In this document: positions 44,850 to 53,000 of the stretch, piece by piece
Layout of the letters: the number at the start of each line of letters is the position of its first letter
How positions within the stretch are numbered: the first letter of the stretch is position 1
DNA from: Brevundimonas aveniformis DSM 17977
GTDB lineage: Bacteria; Pseudomonadota; Alphaproteobacteria; Caulobacterales; Caulobacteraceae
Direction: 5' to 3'
Assembly (NCBI RefSeq): GCF_000428765.1
Contig: NZ_AUAO01000002.1
Span: 372,001 to 436,000 of the forward strand
DNA length: 64,000 nucleotides
Position numbers and translations under genes: made by a program
The notes under the pieces: generated by a model
What the model was told of the DNA's origin: nothing
The model's input: only the letters and a program-made list of their open reading frames with translations
Database searches by the model: none

Positions 44850-45226
44850 CCGACGAACGTGACCACGATCTCGTCGCCGAAGAGGGCCGGCCCGCCGCCG
44901 CCGTCGTCTGGCTGCTCTATATTCTCAGCATTCCGTCGGCCGGGACGCTGGCGATTGTCGGCCTGATTGTCGGCTATGTGGCGCGCGGCTCGGCACGCGG
45001 TTGGATCCGCACCCACTTCGACCAGCAAGTTCGCATCTTCTGGCAGTCGTTCTGGTGGCACATCCTGCCGTGGGTTATCGCCGCCATCGTGGCGGTGGCC
45101 TTCGGCCCGGTGGGGCTGCTGGCGTTGCTGCTGCCCCTGCTTGTGAACCTGATCCTGCTGATCTGGTTCACTGTGGTGAGCGTGTTTGGCCTGATCGCGC
45201 TGGTTCAGGCCAAACCCGTCTCCTAG
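44846..45226 (+). CDS. DUF4870-like membrane protein
   Basis: 126-aa inner-membrane protein with three hydrophobic helices (VVWLLYILSIPSAGTLAIVGLI, WHILPWVIAAIVAVAFG, LLPLLVNLILLIWFTVVSVFGL) and the amphipathic linker RTHFDQQVRIFWQSFWWH between the first two. The overall pattern matches DUF4870-type small membrane proteins, whose role is unknown. Its start overlaps the preceding gene by 4 nt (ATGA). Confidence 0.75.
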   Translation: MTDERDHDLVAEEGRPAAAVVWLLYILSIPSAGTLAIVGLIVGYVARGSARGWIRTHFDQQVRIFWQSFWWHILPWVIAAIVAVAFGPVGLLALLLPLLVNLILLIWFTVVSVFGLIALVQAKPVS

Positions 45227-45232
45227 ACCCGT

Positions 45233-45877
45233 CTAGCCGCCGATGTCGCTGCCCCCGCTTTGAGAGGCTGCCGCCGCACCGGCTGCCTGTTCGCGCATGT
45301 CGTTGACATTGAGGCGAATGCCCATGCCGGCCAGTTCAACGTCGCCGCCGCGCCAGCCTTCGGGACAAGCGCCCTGGTATTGGGCGGTCGTAACCACCTG
45401 GCTGGTGCCGTTCATGGCCGCCATCGGGGCCCCGGTCGTCGTGACGGTCGCCTCCATCCGATAGGCGGTCTGGAAGTCGCCGGTCATGGTTCCCGTGGTT
45501 TCGGTGACACCGCCGCCTTCCGGCGCGCAGCGGCTGGTGAAGGCAAAGCCGTTGCCCGTACGGGTGACGTTCTGCGTGCAGTCCTCACTGTGGGCCGACT
45601 CGGCCGAGCCGGTGTCCAGTACCGTCATGGTGTCGTCCATGCAGACGCGGCTGGTTACCGAGCGACCCTCGTTGCCCGGGAAGCCGGCGGTCATCTGCCA
45701 AAGGCCGGCCCGGGCCCGCGCGGTCATCGTGTCGCCGCCCGAAGCAGAGGCTTCGGTTGCTGCGCTCTCTGCGGAGGATCCCCCGCCGTCGGTACTATGC
45801 GTGCCCTCGCTTCCCGCTTGGCAGGCAGCCAGGCCGGCGATGGCCGAGACGGCAACTAGAGTGATCAGGGGTTTCAT
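45233..45877 (-). CDS. DUF3617-like lipoprotein
   Basis: 214 aa with a lipoprotein signal (LAAC, Cys19) and a Ser/Gly-rich linker to ~50. A domain follows with GLWQMTAGFPG (~58), CMDDTMT, CTQNVTRTGNGFAFTSRC and a C-terminal CPEGWRGGDVEL. Start with GLW and Cys pairs is typical of DUF3617 envelope proteins; function unknown. It converges on the DUF4870 gene with a 6-nt gap. Confidence 0.75.
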   Translation of the reverse strand: MKPLITLVAVSAIAGLAACQAGSEGTHSTDGGGSSAESAATEASASGGDTMTARARAGLWQMTAGFPGNEGRSVTSRVCMDDTMTVLDTGSAESAHSEDCTQNVTRTGNGFAFTSRCAPEGGGVTETTGTMTGDFQTAYRMEATVTTTGAPMAAMNGTSQVVTTAQYQGACPEGWRGGDVELAGMGIRLNVNDMREQAAGAAAASQSGGSDIGG

Positions 45878-46010
45878 GCGGGCTCCTCCATCAGCGGTCC
45901 GATACCGCCATGCCTGCGATCAACAACGATGTCAGGATCAGGCAGGTTCCTGACAAGATAACACGGTTCATGCTTTAGTGGCGTTCTGACAAGGGGTGGA
46001 GGAGATTCCC

Positions 46011-47123
46011 ATGCAAAACAGACTTTTGATCGTAACGTCTGCCATTGCGCTTTTGACGGTAGGGGCCGGCGGAGCCGCGGCCCAGCAACTGATCCGACCC
46101 AATACGACCGTTGCCGGCAGTCTCGATACCCGCGACCCCGTCTCGTCGACGGGTGGGCACTTTGAGCGGTGGCGGATTGACGCCGAGCCAGGTGAGATGG
46201 TCGTGCTGCGGATGAACTCCGGTGAGTTTGATCCTCTGCTTCAGATCGGACGCTCCGCCCCCGGCGGGCAGTTTCGTGAGTTGGCTTCGGACGATGACGG
46301 TGCCGGCTATCCCAACGCCCTGCTTCAGTACCGCGCGACCGAGGGCGGCACCTATGAGGTCCGCGCCACCAGTTTCAGCTCTGGCGGATATGGTGGCTAC
46401 AGTCTGAGCCGTAGCACCCAGGCCTATGGCGCAAGCGGTCTGCCCATCGACATCGGCGGCTACATTGATCTGGACGACCCCGTCGATGCAGATGGCCGTC
46501 ACTATGAGGCCTATCGCTTTGCCCTGACCAACCAGCAGGTGATCCGCATCCGGCAGGAATCCGATGACGTCGATACCTACGTCATGCTTGGACTTGTCAG
46601 CGACAATGGCGAGTGGATCGGTCTGTTCCATGATGACGATTCCGGCGGCGGCCTGAATTCCGAGTTCAACTACCAGGCCGTGTCGGACGAAATCTTCGAA
46701 GTGCGGGCCTCGACCTATGGAGCCGGCTCGACGGGCTCCTATCGCCTGACCGTCGAGGACGTCTCGGCCACGCCAGACGGCGGTATGCGGCCCGGCATGA
46801 TCACCGGCGGCTGGCTGGCCAATAACGACAATCCCGATGGCGAAGGTCGCTATATCGAATACCGGACCTTCTATGCCGTGGCCGGTCAGCACATGACCGT
46901 AACCCTGCGCTCGGACGAGTTCGACGCCTATATGCGGGTCGGCCAGTGGTCGAACGGGGCCTTCCACGAAATGTGGTCCGATGACGATTCCGGCGGCGGA
47001 ACGACGGGCTATGACGCCCAGACCAGCTTCGTGGCCCCCTTCACCGGCACCTATACGGTGGTGGTGACCAGCTTCGGGGCGAATGAACAAGGTCTGTTCA
47101 GCCTCGAGGTCGCAGCCTACTAA
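46011..47123 (+). CDS. Secreted protein with three PPC-type repeats
   Basis: 370 aa. Signal peptide (LLIVTSAIALLTVGAGGAAAQ), then three tandem beta-sandwich repeats of about 115 residues. Each has a hydrophobic core (ERWRIDAEPGEMVVLRM; EAYRFALTNQQVIRI; EYRTFYAVAGQHMTV) and a Ca-binding-looking acidic loop (ASDDDGAG, FHDDDSGGG, WSDDDSGGG). The pattern fits the bacterial pre-peptidase C-terminal (PPC) domain, here without any peptidase. GGAGGAG precedes the ATG at 46011. Probably a periplasmic or outer-surface protein. Confidence 0.8.
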   Translation: MQNRLLIVTSAIALLTVGAGGAAAQQLIRPNTTVAGSLDTRDPVSSTGGHFERWRIDAEPGEMVVLRMNSGEFDPLLQIGRSAPGGQFRELASDDDGAGYPNALLQYRATEGGTYEVRATSFSSGGYGGYSLSRSTQAYGASGLPIDIGGYIDLDDPVDADGRHYEAYRFALTNQQVIRIRQESDDVDTYVMLGLVSDNGEWIGLFHDDDSGGGLNSEFNYQAVSDEIFEVRASTYGAGSTGSYRLTVEDVSATPDGGMRPGMITGGWLANNDNPDGEGRYIEYRTFYAVAGQHMTVTLRSDEFDAYMRVGQWSNGAFHEMWSDDDSGGGTTGYDAQTSFVAPFTGTYTVVVTSFGANEQGLFSLEVAAY

Positions 47124-47129
47124 TTCGGG

Positions 47130-47153
47130 AGGCGGCGGGGCGACCCGCCGCCT
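47130..47153 (+). terminator. Terminator after the PPC protein
   Basis: AGGCGGCGGG and CCCGCCGCCT form a perfect 10-bp stem with a GCGA tetraloop, 7 nt after the stop. There is no long T run, but the stem is very stable. Confidence 0.65.
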
Positions 47154-47210
47154 GATCCCGTCGAAATCAGGGGGTGGCCATCCTTGGGCGGTCCCTGTTA
47201 CGCATGGGCC

Positions 47211-48710
47211 ATGGAAACCGGCGTCCTCATCTCCCTCGGCCTGTACTTCATCCTGATGCTCGGCATCGGCGTCTGGTCGTACAGGGAAAGCACCGACGAC
47301 GTGTCGGGATATGTGCTGGGCGGGCGCAAGCTCGGGCCGATGGTGTCGGCCCTGTCGGCAGGGGCCTCGGACATGAGCGGCTGGATGCTCATGGGCCTGC
47401 CGGGCGCCATGTTCCTGACCGGCCTGTCGGCGGCCTGGATCGCGGTCGGCCTCCTGATCGGGGCCTTCGCCAACTATCTGATCGTGGCCCCACGCCTGCG
47501 CGTCTACACCGAGCGGGCCAACGATTCGATCACCATCCCGGACTATTTCGACAACCGCTTCCAGGACGGCACCCGCTTGCTGCGCGTCGTTTCGGCGGTG
47601 GTCATCGTGGTCTTCTTCACCCTCTACACCTCGTCGGGCATGGTCGCGGGCGGCAAGCTGTTCCAGTCGGCCTTCGGGCTCGACTACGCCTGGGGTCTGT
47701 GGATCACCGCCGGCGTCGTCCTCGCCTACACCATGATCGGCGGGTTCATGGCCGTCAGCCTGACCGACTTCGTCCAGGGCTGCATCATGTTCGTGGCCCT
47801 CATCCTCGTGCCCGTGGTGGCGCTCGGCCACGTCGGCGGCCTGTCCGGTGCCGAAGAAACGATCCGCAGCGTCGATCCCGGCCGCCTGGATATGTTCAAG
47901 GACTTCACCCTGATCGGCACCATCTCGGCCCTGGCCTGGGGTCTGGGCTATTTCGGTCAGCCGCACATCATCGTGCGTTTCATGGCGGTGCGTTCGGTGC
48001 GCGACATCCCGATGATGCGCAACATCGGTATGAGCTGGATGCTGGTGACCCTGATCGGTGCCCTGGCCACCGGCCTGGCGGGCCTCGCCTACGCCACCCG
48101 CACCGGCCTGGAGGTCAGCGACCCGGAGACCATCTTCATCCTCCTGTCCGACGTGCTGTTCGACCCGCTGATCACCGGCTTCCTGCTGGCGGCCATCCTG
48201 GCGGCGATCATGTCGACCATCAGCTCCCAGCTGCTCGTCTCGTCCAGTTCGCTGGTCGAGGACTTCTACGGCACCTTCCTGCGCCGCAACGCCCCCCAGA
48301 AGGAGCTGGTCCTGATCGGTCGCCTGGCCGTGCTGGCGGTGGCGCTGGCGGCCATCTTCCTGGCCTGGAACCCTGACAGCAGCATCCTCAATCTGGTCGG
48401 TCAGGCCTGGGCCGGCCTCGGCGCCGCCTTCGGGCCGCTGGTGATCCTCAGCCTGACCTGGCGCCGCATGACCCGCACAGGTGCCCTGGCCGGCATGATC
48501 GTCGGTGCCGCCACGGTTCTGATCTGGATCTACGCCCCGCTCGGCCCGGACGGCGGCTCGCTCAGCGGCGTCATCTACGAGATGGTCCCCGGCTTCGCGC
48601 TCAGCTTCGCCACCATCATCCTCGTCAGCCTCCTCGGCAAGGCCCCGCCGCCCGCCGTCACCGAGACCTTCGACGCCGTCGAACAGGAACTGGCCGAGGC
48701 GCGGCGCTAG
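47211..48710 (+). CDS. putP: Sodium/proline symporter
   Basis: 499-aa SSS-family transporter with about 13 transmembrane helices. Family landmarks: RESTDDVSGYVLGGRKLG (~25-42), LSAGASDMSGWMLMGLPGA (~48-66, Na-site region as in PutP), GGFMAVSLTDFVQG (~183) and the C-terminal MSTISSQLLVSSSSLVEDFY (~338), where the SSQLL pattern is typical of PutP. The ATG at 47211 is chosen; upstream in-frame codons lack similarity. No putA gene is nearby in this window. Confidence 0.9.
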   Translation: METGVLISLGLYFILMLGIGVWSYRESTDDVSGYVLGGRKLGPMVSALSAGASDMSGWMLMGLPGAMFLTGLSAAWIAVGLLIGAFANYLIVAPRLRVYTERANDSITIPDYFDNRFQDGTRLLRVVSAVVIVVFFTLYTSSGMVAGGKLFQSAFGLDYAWGLWITAGVVLAYTMIGGFMAVSLTDFVQGCIMFVALILVPVVALGHVGGLSGAEETIRSVDPGRLDMFKDFTLIGTISALAWGLGYFGQPHIIVRFMAVRSVRDIPMMRNIGMSWMLVTLIGALATGLAGLAYATRTGLEVSDPETIFILLSDVLFDPLITGFLLAAILAAIMSTISSQLLVSSSSLVEDFYGTFLRRNAPQKELVLIGRLAVLAVALAAIFLAWNPDSSILNLVGQAWAGLGAAFGPLVILSLTWRRMTRTGALAGMIVGAATVLIWIYAPLGPDGGSLSGVIYEMVPGFALSFATIILVSLLGKAPPPAVTETFDAVEQELAEARR

Positions 48711-48758
48711 GGGGCGCAGCCGTCCCGGCGCCGGGTCCGCGCCTCCGCCGCCGGTGCC

Positions 48759-49685
48759 TCACGCCGCCACCCAGCCCGGCCGGGTCCGCGCCTGGTCCGG
48801 CACCTCCTTGGAAAATACCCGTGCCGCGGCGTCCGCCTCAGCCCACAGCGGCGGGTCGGTCGGCAGGCCCACCGCCGCCCGCCATTCGTCCCGGTGCCGG
48901 CGCAGCGACCGCGCGTCGATCTCCTCCTCCGGCCTCAGCCGCCCGTCCTCGTCCCAGACATCGGCCGCCCACGGCTCGGCGCGAAAGTGCTCGAAATCAG
49001 CCCGTGCCGCCGCCTCGCCCAGCACCTGGGCTCGCCATGGGAACGCAAACCCGCGCCGCCAAGGCTTGACCTCATCCACCGCCGCCGGATCCTCGCCCAG
49101 GGCCGCGCTCGCGATCCACCGGGCCTGGCGGCGCACCTCGGCCTCATAGACCCGGTACCACGTCAGCAACTCCGCCTCCTGCCCATACAGGTCCTTGGCA
49201 TAGTGCTCCTGCGGCACGGGCCGATATCCCGTCAGCCGGCCCAGGCTCTCCGCCGCCCGGATCACCGCCTGCGCCTCGCGACCGCGCCCCTCGGCGATCA
49301 GCCGCGATGCCTCCGCCGCCGCCTGGCTCATCGCCCGTGCCGGGTGCCAGCTCATCCCCAGATCGAACCGTAGCTTGGCTGCCCCGGCCTGATCCGCCGC
49401 GCAGCTCGCGCCCACCATCGCCGCGTCCAGCTCCCCCCGTGCCGCCGCCAGCCGCGCCTCTTCATCCGGCCACGGCCCGTCCCCCAGCGCCGCCCGCTGC
49501 GCCTTGCGCGTCCAGCCCTCGTTGATCTGGCGCTTGCGCAGGTTATCGATCCCGATCCCGTACCGCTCGGCCACCACCGCCGCCGTCTCTCCCGCCAGAT
49601 AGTCCCGTCGCGCCAGCGCCCAGGTCTGGGCACTCACAAACTTCTGCGGCGCAGGGGCGGGGGCGGAGAGGGGAGCCTGTTCCAT
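48759..49685 (-). CDS. Helix-turn-helix protein resembling a terminase small subunit
   Basis: 308 aa. The N-terminal ~25 residues are Ala/Pro-rich. It continues with ALARRDYLAGETAAVVAERYG and NLRKRQINEGWTRKA, which form a Trp-repressor/terminase-like HTH (~28-65). The rest is helical and rich in Ala/Arg/Glu, with Trp clusters near the end. Nothing else phage-like is visible nearby, so the domain is probably used by a chromosomal protein of unknown role. The open frame extends ~125 codons upstream through repeat DNA; ATG at 49683-49685 is the likely start. Confidence 0.65.
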   Translation of the reverse strand: MEQAPLSAPAPAPQKFVSAQTWALARRDYLAGETAAVVAERYGIGIDNLRKRQINEGWTRKAQRAALGDGPWPDEEARLAAARGELDAAMVGASCAADQAGAAKLRFDLGMSWHPARAMSQAAAEASRLIAEGRGREAQAVIRAAESLGRLTGYRPVPQEHYAKDLYGQEAELLTWYRVYEAEVRRQARWIASAALGEDPAAVDEVKPWRRGFAFPWRAQVLGEAAARADFEHFRAEPWAADVWDEDGRLRPEEEIDARSLRRHRDEWRAAVGLPTDPPLWAEADAAARVFSKEVPDQARTRPGWVAA

Positions 49686-49806
49686 CCCCCCAGTGTGCCC
49701 CCGGCGCGGAGGGCGGGGATAGGCCGGGCGTGGCGGCGGTGCCGATCCCTTGCCGGGCATGGCAAAACGAAGTTTGACCAGCGGGGATAAACGCCCTTCA
49801 AATCCA

Positions 49807-49934
49807 CCGCTCACCCCGGCGGAGGCCGGGGCCCAGATGACAGAGCGCAGGCGCACGACCAGCCAGACCCAACGCTCCCTCATCCAGGCACAGAGCCATA
49901 CGATCTGGGCCCCGGCCTCCGCCGGGGTGAGCGG
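49807..49934. repeat. Perfect 32-bp inverted repeat element
   Basis: Arms at 49807-49838 and 49903-49934 are exact reverse complements: CCGCTCACCCCGGCGGAGGC on the left, and GCCTCCGCCGGGGTGAGCGG closing on the right. They enclose 64 nt. Each arm also contains its own GGCC-centred palindrome. This is a REP/BIME-like element or a small MITE-like unit; no target duplication is seen. Confidence 0.8.
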
Positions 49935-50012
49935 TAGAGAGAGGGACCTGACGATCAACCCGCCCCATCCACCCCACCGACCTCCCTCTCCCGTGGGGAG
50001 AGGGCCGATGAG

Positions 50013-50037
50013 CCCCCCCCCCCCCCGGGGGGGGGGG
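50013..50037. repeat. C14G11 homopolymer palindrome
   Basis: Fourteen C (50013-50026) are followed directly by eleven G (50027-50037). It is likely the arm-to-arm junction of a palindromic repeat; it may form a G-quadruplex or cruciform. Such tracts also often arise from assembly or sequencing error, so the exact length is not reliable. Confidence 0.75.
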
Positions 50038-50078
50038 CTGCGCGAAGGGTGAGGGGTCACCCTGTCAGGAAAAGCCCC

Positions 50079-50630
50079 TCAAGCCGCTCGCCGAAGCTCC
50101 CGCTCACAATCGATTGGCGATCCCGTCAGTTCGCCAGTCTGCTCGCTTCGAAAGGCGATTTGAAACTCGATCGGCCCATCCCGAAGGAGGCGATAAACCG
50201 GCGTCCCATCTACCATCAGCGAGACCAGCTCTCGGTCGAGAACCATCAGTCGGATTTCGCCTTCGGTCAGAGAGAACCCGCTTACCAAGAGACCCTGCGC
50301 TGTAGCCTGCTGGCAAAAATTCGCTAGCTCCATCCAGCCTTCTTTGCGCGCCGCCGATGCAGCAAGGCGAGGGTGCCGGATAGGGCTGGTGTAAGCGCAG
50401 ACATGCTTGTCGAACCGCTCCCTACTATTGACGCTGAACGCGCCCTTCCGCGGCCACACCTGATAGACCATAGCGCCACAGCGGCATCGGGTGGCTTCTT
50501 CCGACATCCCGGGTTTCTTGCTTCGCATGCGGGCCCACTCCGCGAGGAACGTTGGCGAGTTCGAATGGCCCTGTCCCTGCCCAATCGGACAGTTGCAGCC
50601 AGGCCGGTGGTTGAATCCGCGACAGCTCAT
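50079..50630 (-). CDS. Cys/His-rich small protein, putative zinc-binding, unknown function
   Basis: 183 aa. It opens MSCRGFNHRPGCNCPIGQGQ with three Cys and one His in the first 15 residues, and has a second cluster TRCRCGAMVYQV (~48-58) and KHVCAYTSP (~75). The pattern fits one or two zinc knuckles. The C-terminal ~85 residues (ELANFCQQATAQGLLVSGFS...) resemble no family I know. GGAGGCGCAC precedes the ATG. Codon use is less GC-rich than in the housekeeping genes. It is divergent from the 579-aa gene. Confidence 0.7.
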   Translation of the reverse strand: MSCRGFNHRPGCNCPIGQGQGHSNSPTFLAEWARMRSKKPGMSEEATRCRCGAMVYQVWPRKGAFSVNSRERFDKHVCAYTSPIRHPRLAASAARKEGWMELANFCQQATAQGLLVSGFSLTEGEIRLMVLDRELVSLMVDGTPVYRLLRDGPIEFQIAFRSEQTGELTGSPIDCERELRRAA

Positions 50631-51130
50631 GTGCGCCTCCTAGACCTCCGAGTGCATCAGCCCACGACACGACGACAATTACGGTCATATCAAATCAACG
50701 GGTAGCTGTCGAACAAAGTGAGAACGCAAAATATGGGAAGGGAGGGACATAACCCGCGCCTTGGCCCAAACGTTGTCAAGCGGCGCGATCCCGCAGGCAG
50801 GGCAGAAGATGCTCGCCGCCGCCCAGTGCTCGCTAACGCCGCGAACGTTTTGGGGCGGGCTTGTGTAGAGCGCCTGATCCTCGGAGAGGCCGAGATGGCT
50901 CCAGGGCGGGTCGGAGGAGGGCGAGCGGCGAGGATGGGGGGACGGGCGTTAGGCGGCGGTTACCGCGGGTAGCCTCCCCATTACATAGCCCCGGTCACGC
51001 GGCTGCCTGGACGAAAGGTGTGTGTGTCCCTGATTTGGAACGTGCACAAGCCGACCGCAATCTAGAGTGGCGCGGGGCCTCCGGTTGGGTATATCGTTGT
51101 TCTGGAAAGTGGTGCCTAGGGCAAAAGAAC
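50631..51130. other. 500-nt divergent intergenic region of the accessory island
   Basis: Between the Cys-rich gene and the 579-aa gene there is no convincing ORF (the few open frames are Arg-rich shadows). The left third is AT-richer (ATTACGGTCATATCAAATCA, CGCAAAATATGGGAAGGGAGG) and probably holds promoters. The right third includes TGGGTATATCGTTG about 40 nt before the next start. No repeat, tRNA or att-like duplication is visible. Confidence 0.5.
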
Positions 51131-52870
51131 ATGACGGAATTCAAGCGGGTAACTCTCTACAAGATCAAGGAAGGCGCGGATTTTGCGGACTATCTCAAAG
51201 GCGAGCTGAAAGACTACGACAAGGTCGACCTTGAAGGTGAATTTGACGGCTACATAAAATTTCAGGATGCCGGCGGGGCGCAGAAGACCGAAGACGCCAT
51301 TCCTTGGATGAAGTTTCTAAACTCCGGCTTCGAGGAGAAGCAGTACACGTTTTCAGCACGAAACAAGTTTCCGCGCGCGATCATGGCCCTTCGGATCGAA
51401 CGCAATGATTTCGAGGATCTTCATTTCGTTGCAGCCTTCGGCCAGCACGGCGACAGCTTCCTGAATAAGGATCAGATCGTCTACGATTTCGGCATCAAAG
51501 TCGGGATGAACATCTGCGACGACGACGGCCTGCGTCGCATCCAAACGACAGCGCACGAGTCGATCAGTCGGCAAACAGAACGCCAGGCGAGCACCGGAGC
51601 ATCTCTCGGCGTCTTCGGTATCAATTCCGAAGCGGAGTTCCTCAGAACGATTTCCGGCAGTGTGAAGCCCGATTACCGCGGGGCAATCGAGTCCTTCAAA
51701 GGCAAGGATTCGATCGTCATAAAATTCCCGAAGGACGGAGATGTAGATTGGTCGTACCTGGCAACACTCTGCCTGAAGCTTGAAGAGCGCTACAACTCGA
51801 CTGACTACCGAGAGACCGCTTTCAAATCGTATGATGTCCTACGGCACGAGAACGACCCTCTTGTGATCGAAAGCCTCGACAAACTCCTCTGCGCCGACAT
51901 CGTCGCCAAACGGTTTGATCGCATTCATCTAGCTCCTCCCGAGTTCGTTGAAGGAGAAGACCCGACTTACGCCTACGTCGAGATTAAAGACGACGATGAT
52001 GATGCTCCGGCTACATACGAGGACCTACGCATTACCGAGCTCGTGGAAGTTCCTCGCCGACGACTGAAAGACCTTACCTCCGACACCATCAAGCGCTGGT
52101 CAATCTATCGCTACGATGCCGAGCAGACCAAAACCTACAAGCTCTGGAACGCCTACCGTTGTCTAGTGGCCGAGGTTGACCTGGATGGTCGCACATTCGT
52201 GCTGTCCAACGGACAATGGCGAGAGATTTCCGAAGAGCTCAAGAAGACCGTCGAAGACTATTTCGCTGAGAACGACATGGCGTTCGTTGCGGATTTTCTA
52301 CCCGAAGGCATTAATATTTGGAGCGAAGAAAGGAAGGAGAATCGGGAAGAAGTTTACAATTTCAAGGCGGCGGAGTCTTGCGCAGAAATATACCTTCTCG
52401 ACAAGGCCAAGTTAACAGTTGCTGGGCAGAAGAAGTACGAGGTTTGCGACCTTCTCCATTCAGGGAAGATGATCGTCCATGTCAAACGCTACTCGTCCGG
52501 CGCAGCTTCGATTAGCCACCTCTTCACGCAAGGCAAATTCTACGCCCACGCTTTCGCAACGGACACTCAGTGTCGAGCTGATATCACCGCCTGGATTGCT
52601 GACGATGCCGAACAGCCCAATGTCGATAAAGACAAAGCCTCATTCACTTTGATCGTGCCTGAGAAGAATAGCGACGTGGACGAGAAGGGCTACACCGTCG
52701 TGTTTTGCATCCTTCACGACCGCCCTGAATTTGCCATCGGTGATCTGCCTTTCATGTCCCGATACGAGCTCATGCTGAGCCACCGCTTCCTTACTCAGGA
52801 CAGGAAGTTTAAAGTCGGCGTCGCTCTCCGAAACGTCGAATTAGGTGCGCCTGATGCTGATGTGTCTTGA
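51131..52870 (+). CDS. TIGR04141/DUF6119-like sporadic protein (579 aa)
   Basis: A 579-aa soluble protein with no signal peptide. Its landmarks match what I recall for the sporadically distributed TIGR04141/DUF6119 family: LYKIKEGADFADYLK at the start, FGQHGDSFLNKDQIVYDFGI (~98-117), RQTERQASTGASLGVFGI (~147-164) and the late WNAYRCLVAEVDLDGRTFVLSNGQW. Members lack an assigned activity and are often found near restriction or other defence genes. The ATG at 51131 follows AAAAGAAC (weak ribosome site). Third-position GC is clearly lower than in flanking host genes. The upstream 90-codon extension is Arg-rich and not coding. Confidence 0.7.
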   Translation: MTEFKRVTLYKIKEGADFADYLKGELKDYDKVDLEGEFDGYIKFQDAGGAQKTEDAIPWMKFLNSGFEEKQYTFSARNKFPRAIMALRIERNDFEDLHFVAAFGQHGDSFLNKDQIVYDFGIKVGMNICDDDGLRRIQTTAHESISRQTERQASTGASLGVFGINSEAEFLRTISGSVKPDYRGAIESFKGKDSIVIKFPKDGDVDWSYLATLCLKLEERYNSTDYRETAFKSYDVLRHENDPLVIESLDKLLCADIVAKRFDRIHLAPPEFVEGEDPTYAYVEIKDDDDDAPATYEDLRITELVEVPRRRLKDLTSDTIKRWSIYRYDAEQTKTYKLWNAYRCLVAEVDLDGRTFVLSNGQWREISEELKKTVEDYFAENDMAFVADFLPEGINIWSEERKENREEVYNFKAAESCAEIYLLDKAKLTVAGQKKYEVCDLLHSGKMIVHVKRYSSGAASISHLFTQGKFYAHAFATDTQCRADITAWIADDAEQPNVDKDKASFTLIVPEKNSDVDEKGYTVVFCILHDRPEFAIGDLPFMSRYELMLSHRFLTQDRKFKVGVALRNVELGAPDADVS

Positions 52871-53000
52871 CCAGATGTATGCCAAGCGAGGGCTAGGCGC
52901 TATCGGTTCAGGCTCGCATTCGTCAGAAGTGCGGAGAGAATGCTCTCCCGGCGGTGTACCAATGCCCGCTGCTGGCGCTAAGCTGGCCTTCGCCGCGTGC

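Larger units (their letters stand above)
49686..50078. other. 390-nt gene-free spacer packed with repeats
   Basis: There is no credible gene here. It holds a perfect inverted repeat (49807-49934), a CCCTCTCCCGTGGGGAGAGGG palindrome (49983-50003, written in parts as CCCTCTCCC and GGGAGAGGG) and the C14G11 tract. The ends contain GGGTGAGGGG-type motifs. It marks the left boundary of the lower-GC accessory region. Confidence 0.7.

Noticed and set aside
45975-47966. 663-codon minus-strand open frame over the PPC protein and putP
   Set aside because: It crosses two convincing plus-strand genes and has low-complexity His/Gly/Asp/Gln composition typical of antisense shadows.
48759-49685. Prophage or terminase locus
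   Set aside because: Only the HTH resembles a terminase small subunit; no large subunit, portal or other phage gene lies nearby.
50861-51130. 90-codon upstream extension of the 579-aa gene
   Set aside because: Arg-rich and without similarity; the ATG at 51131 begins the recognisable domain.
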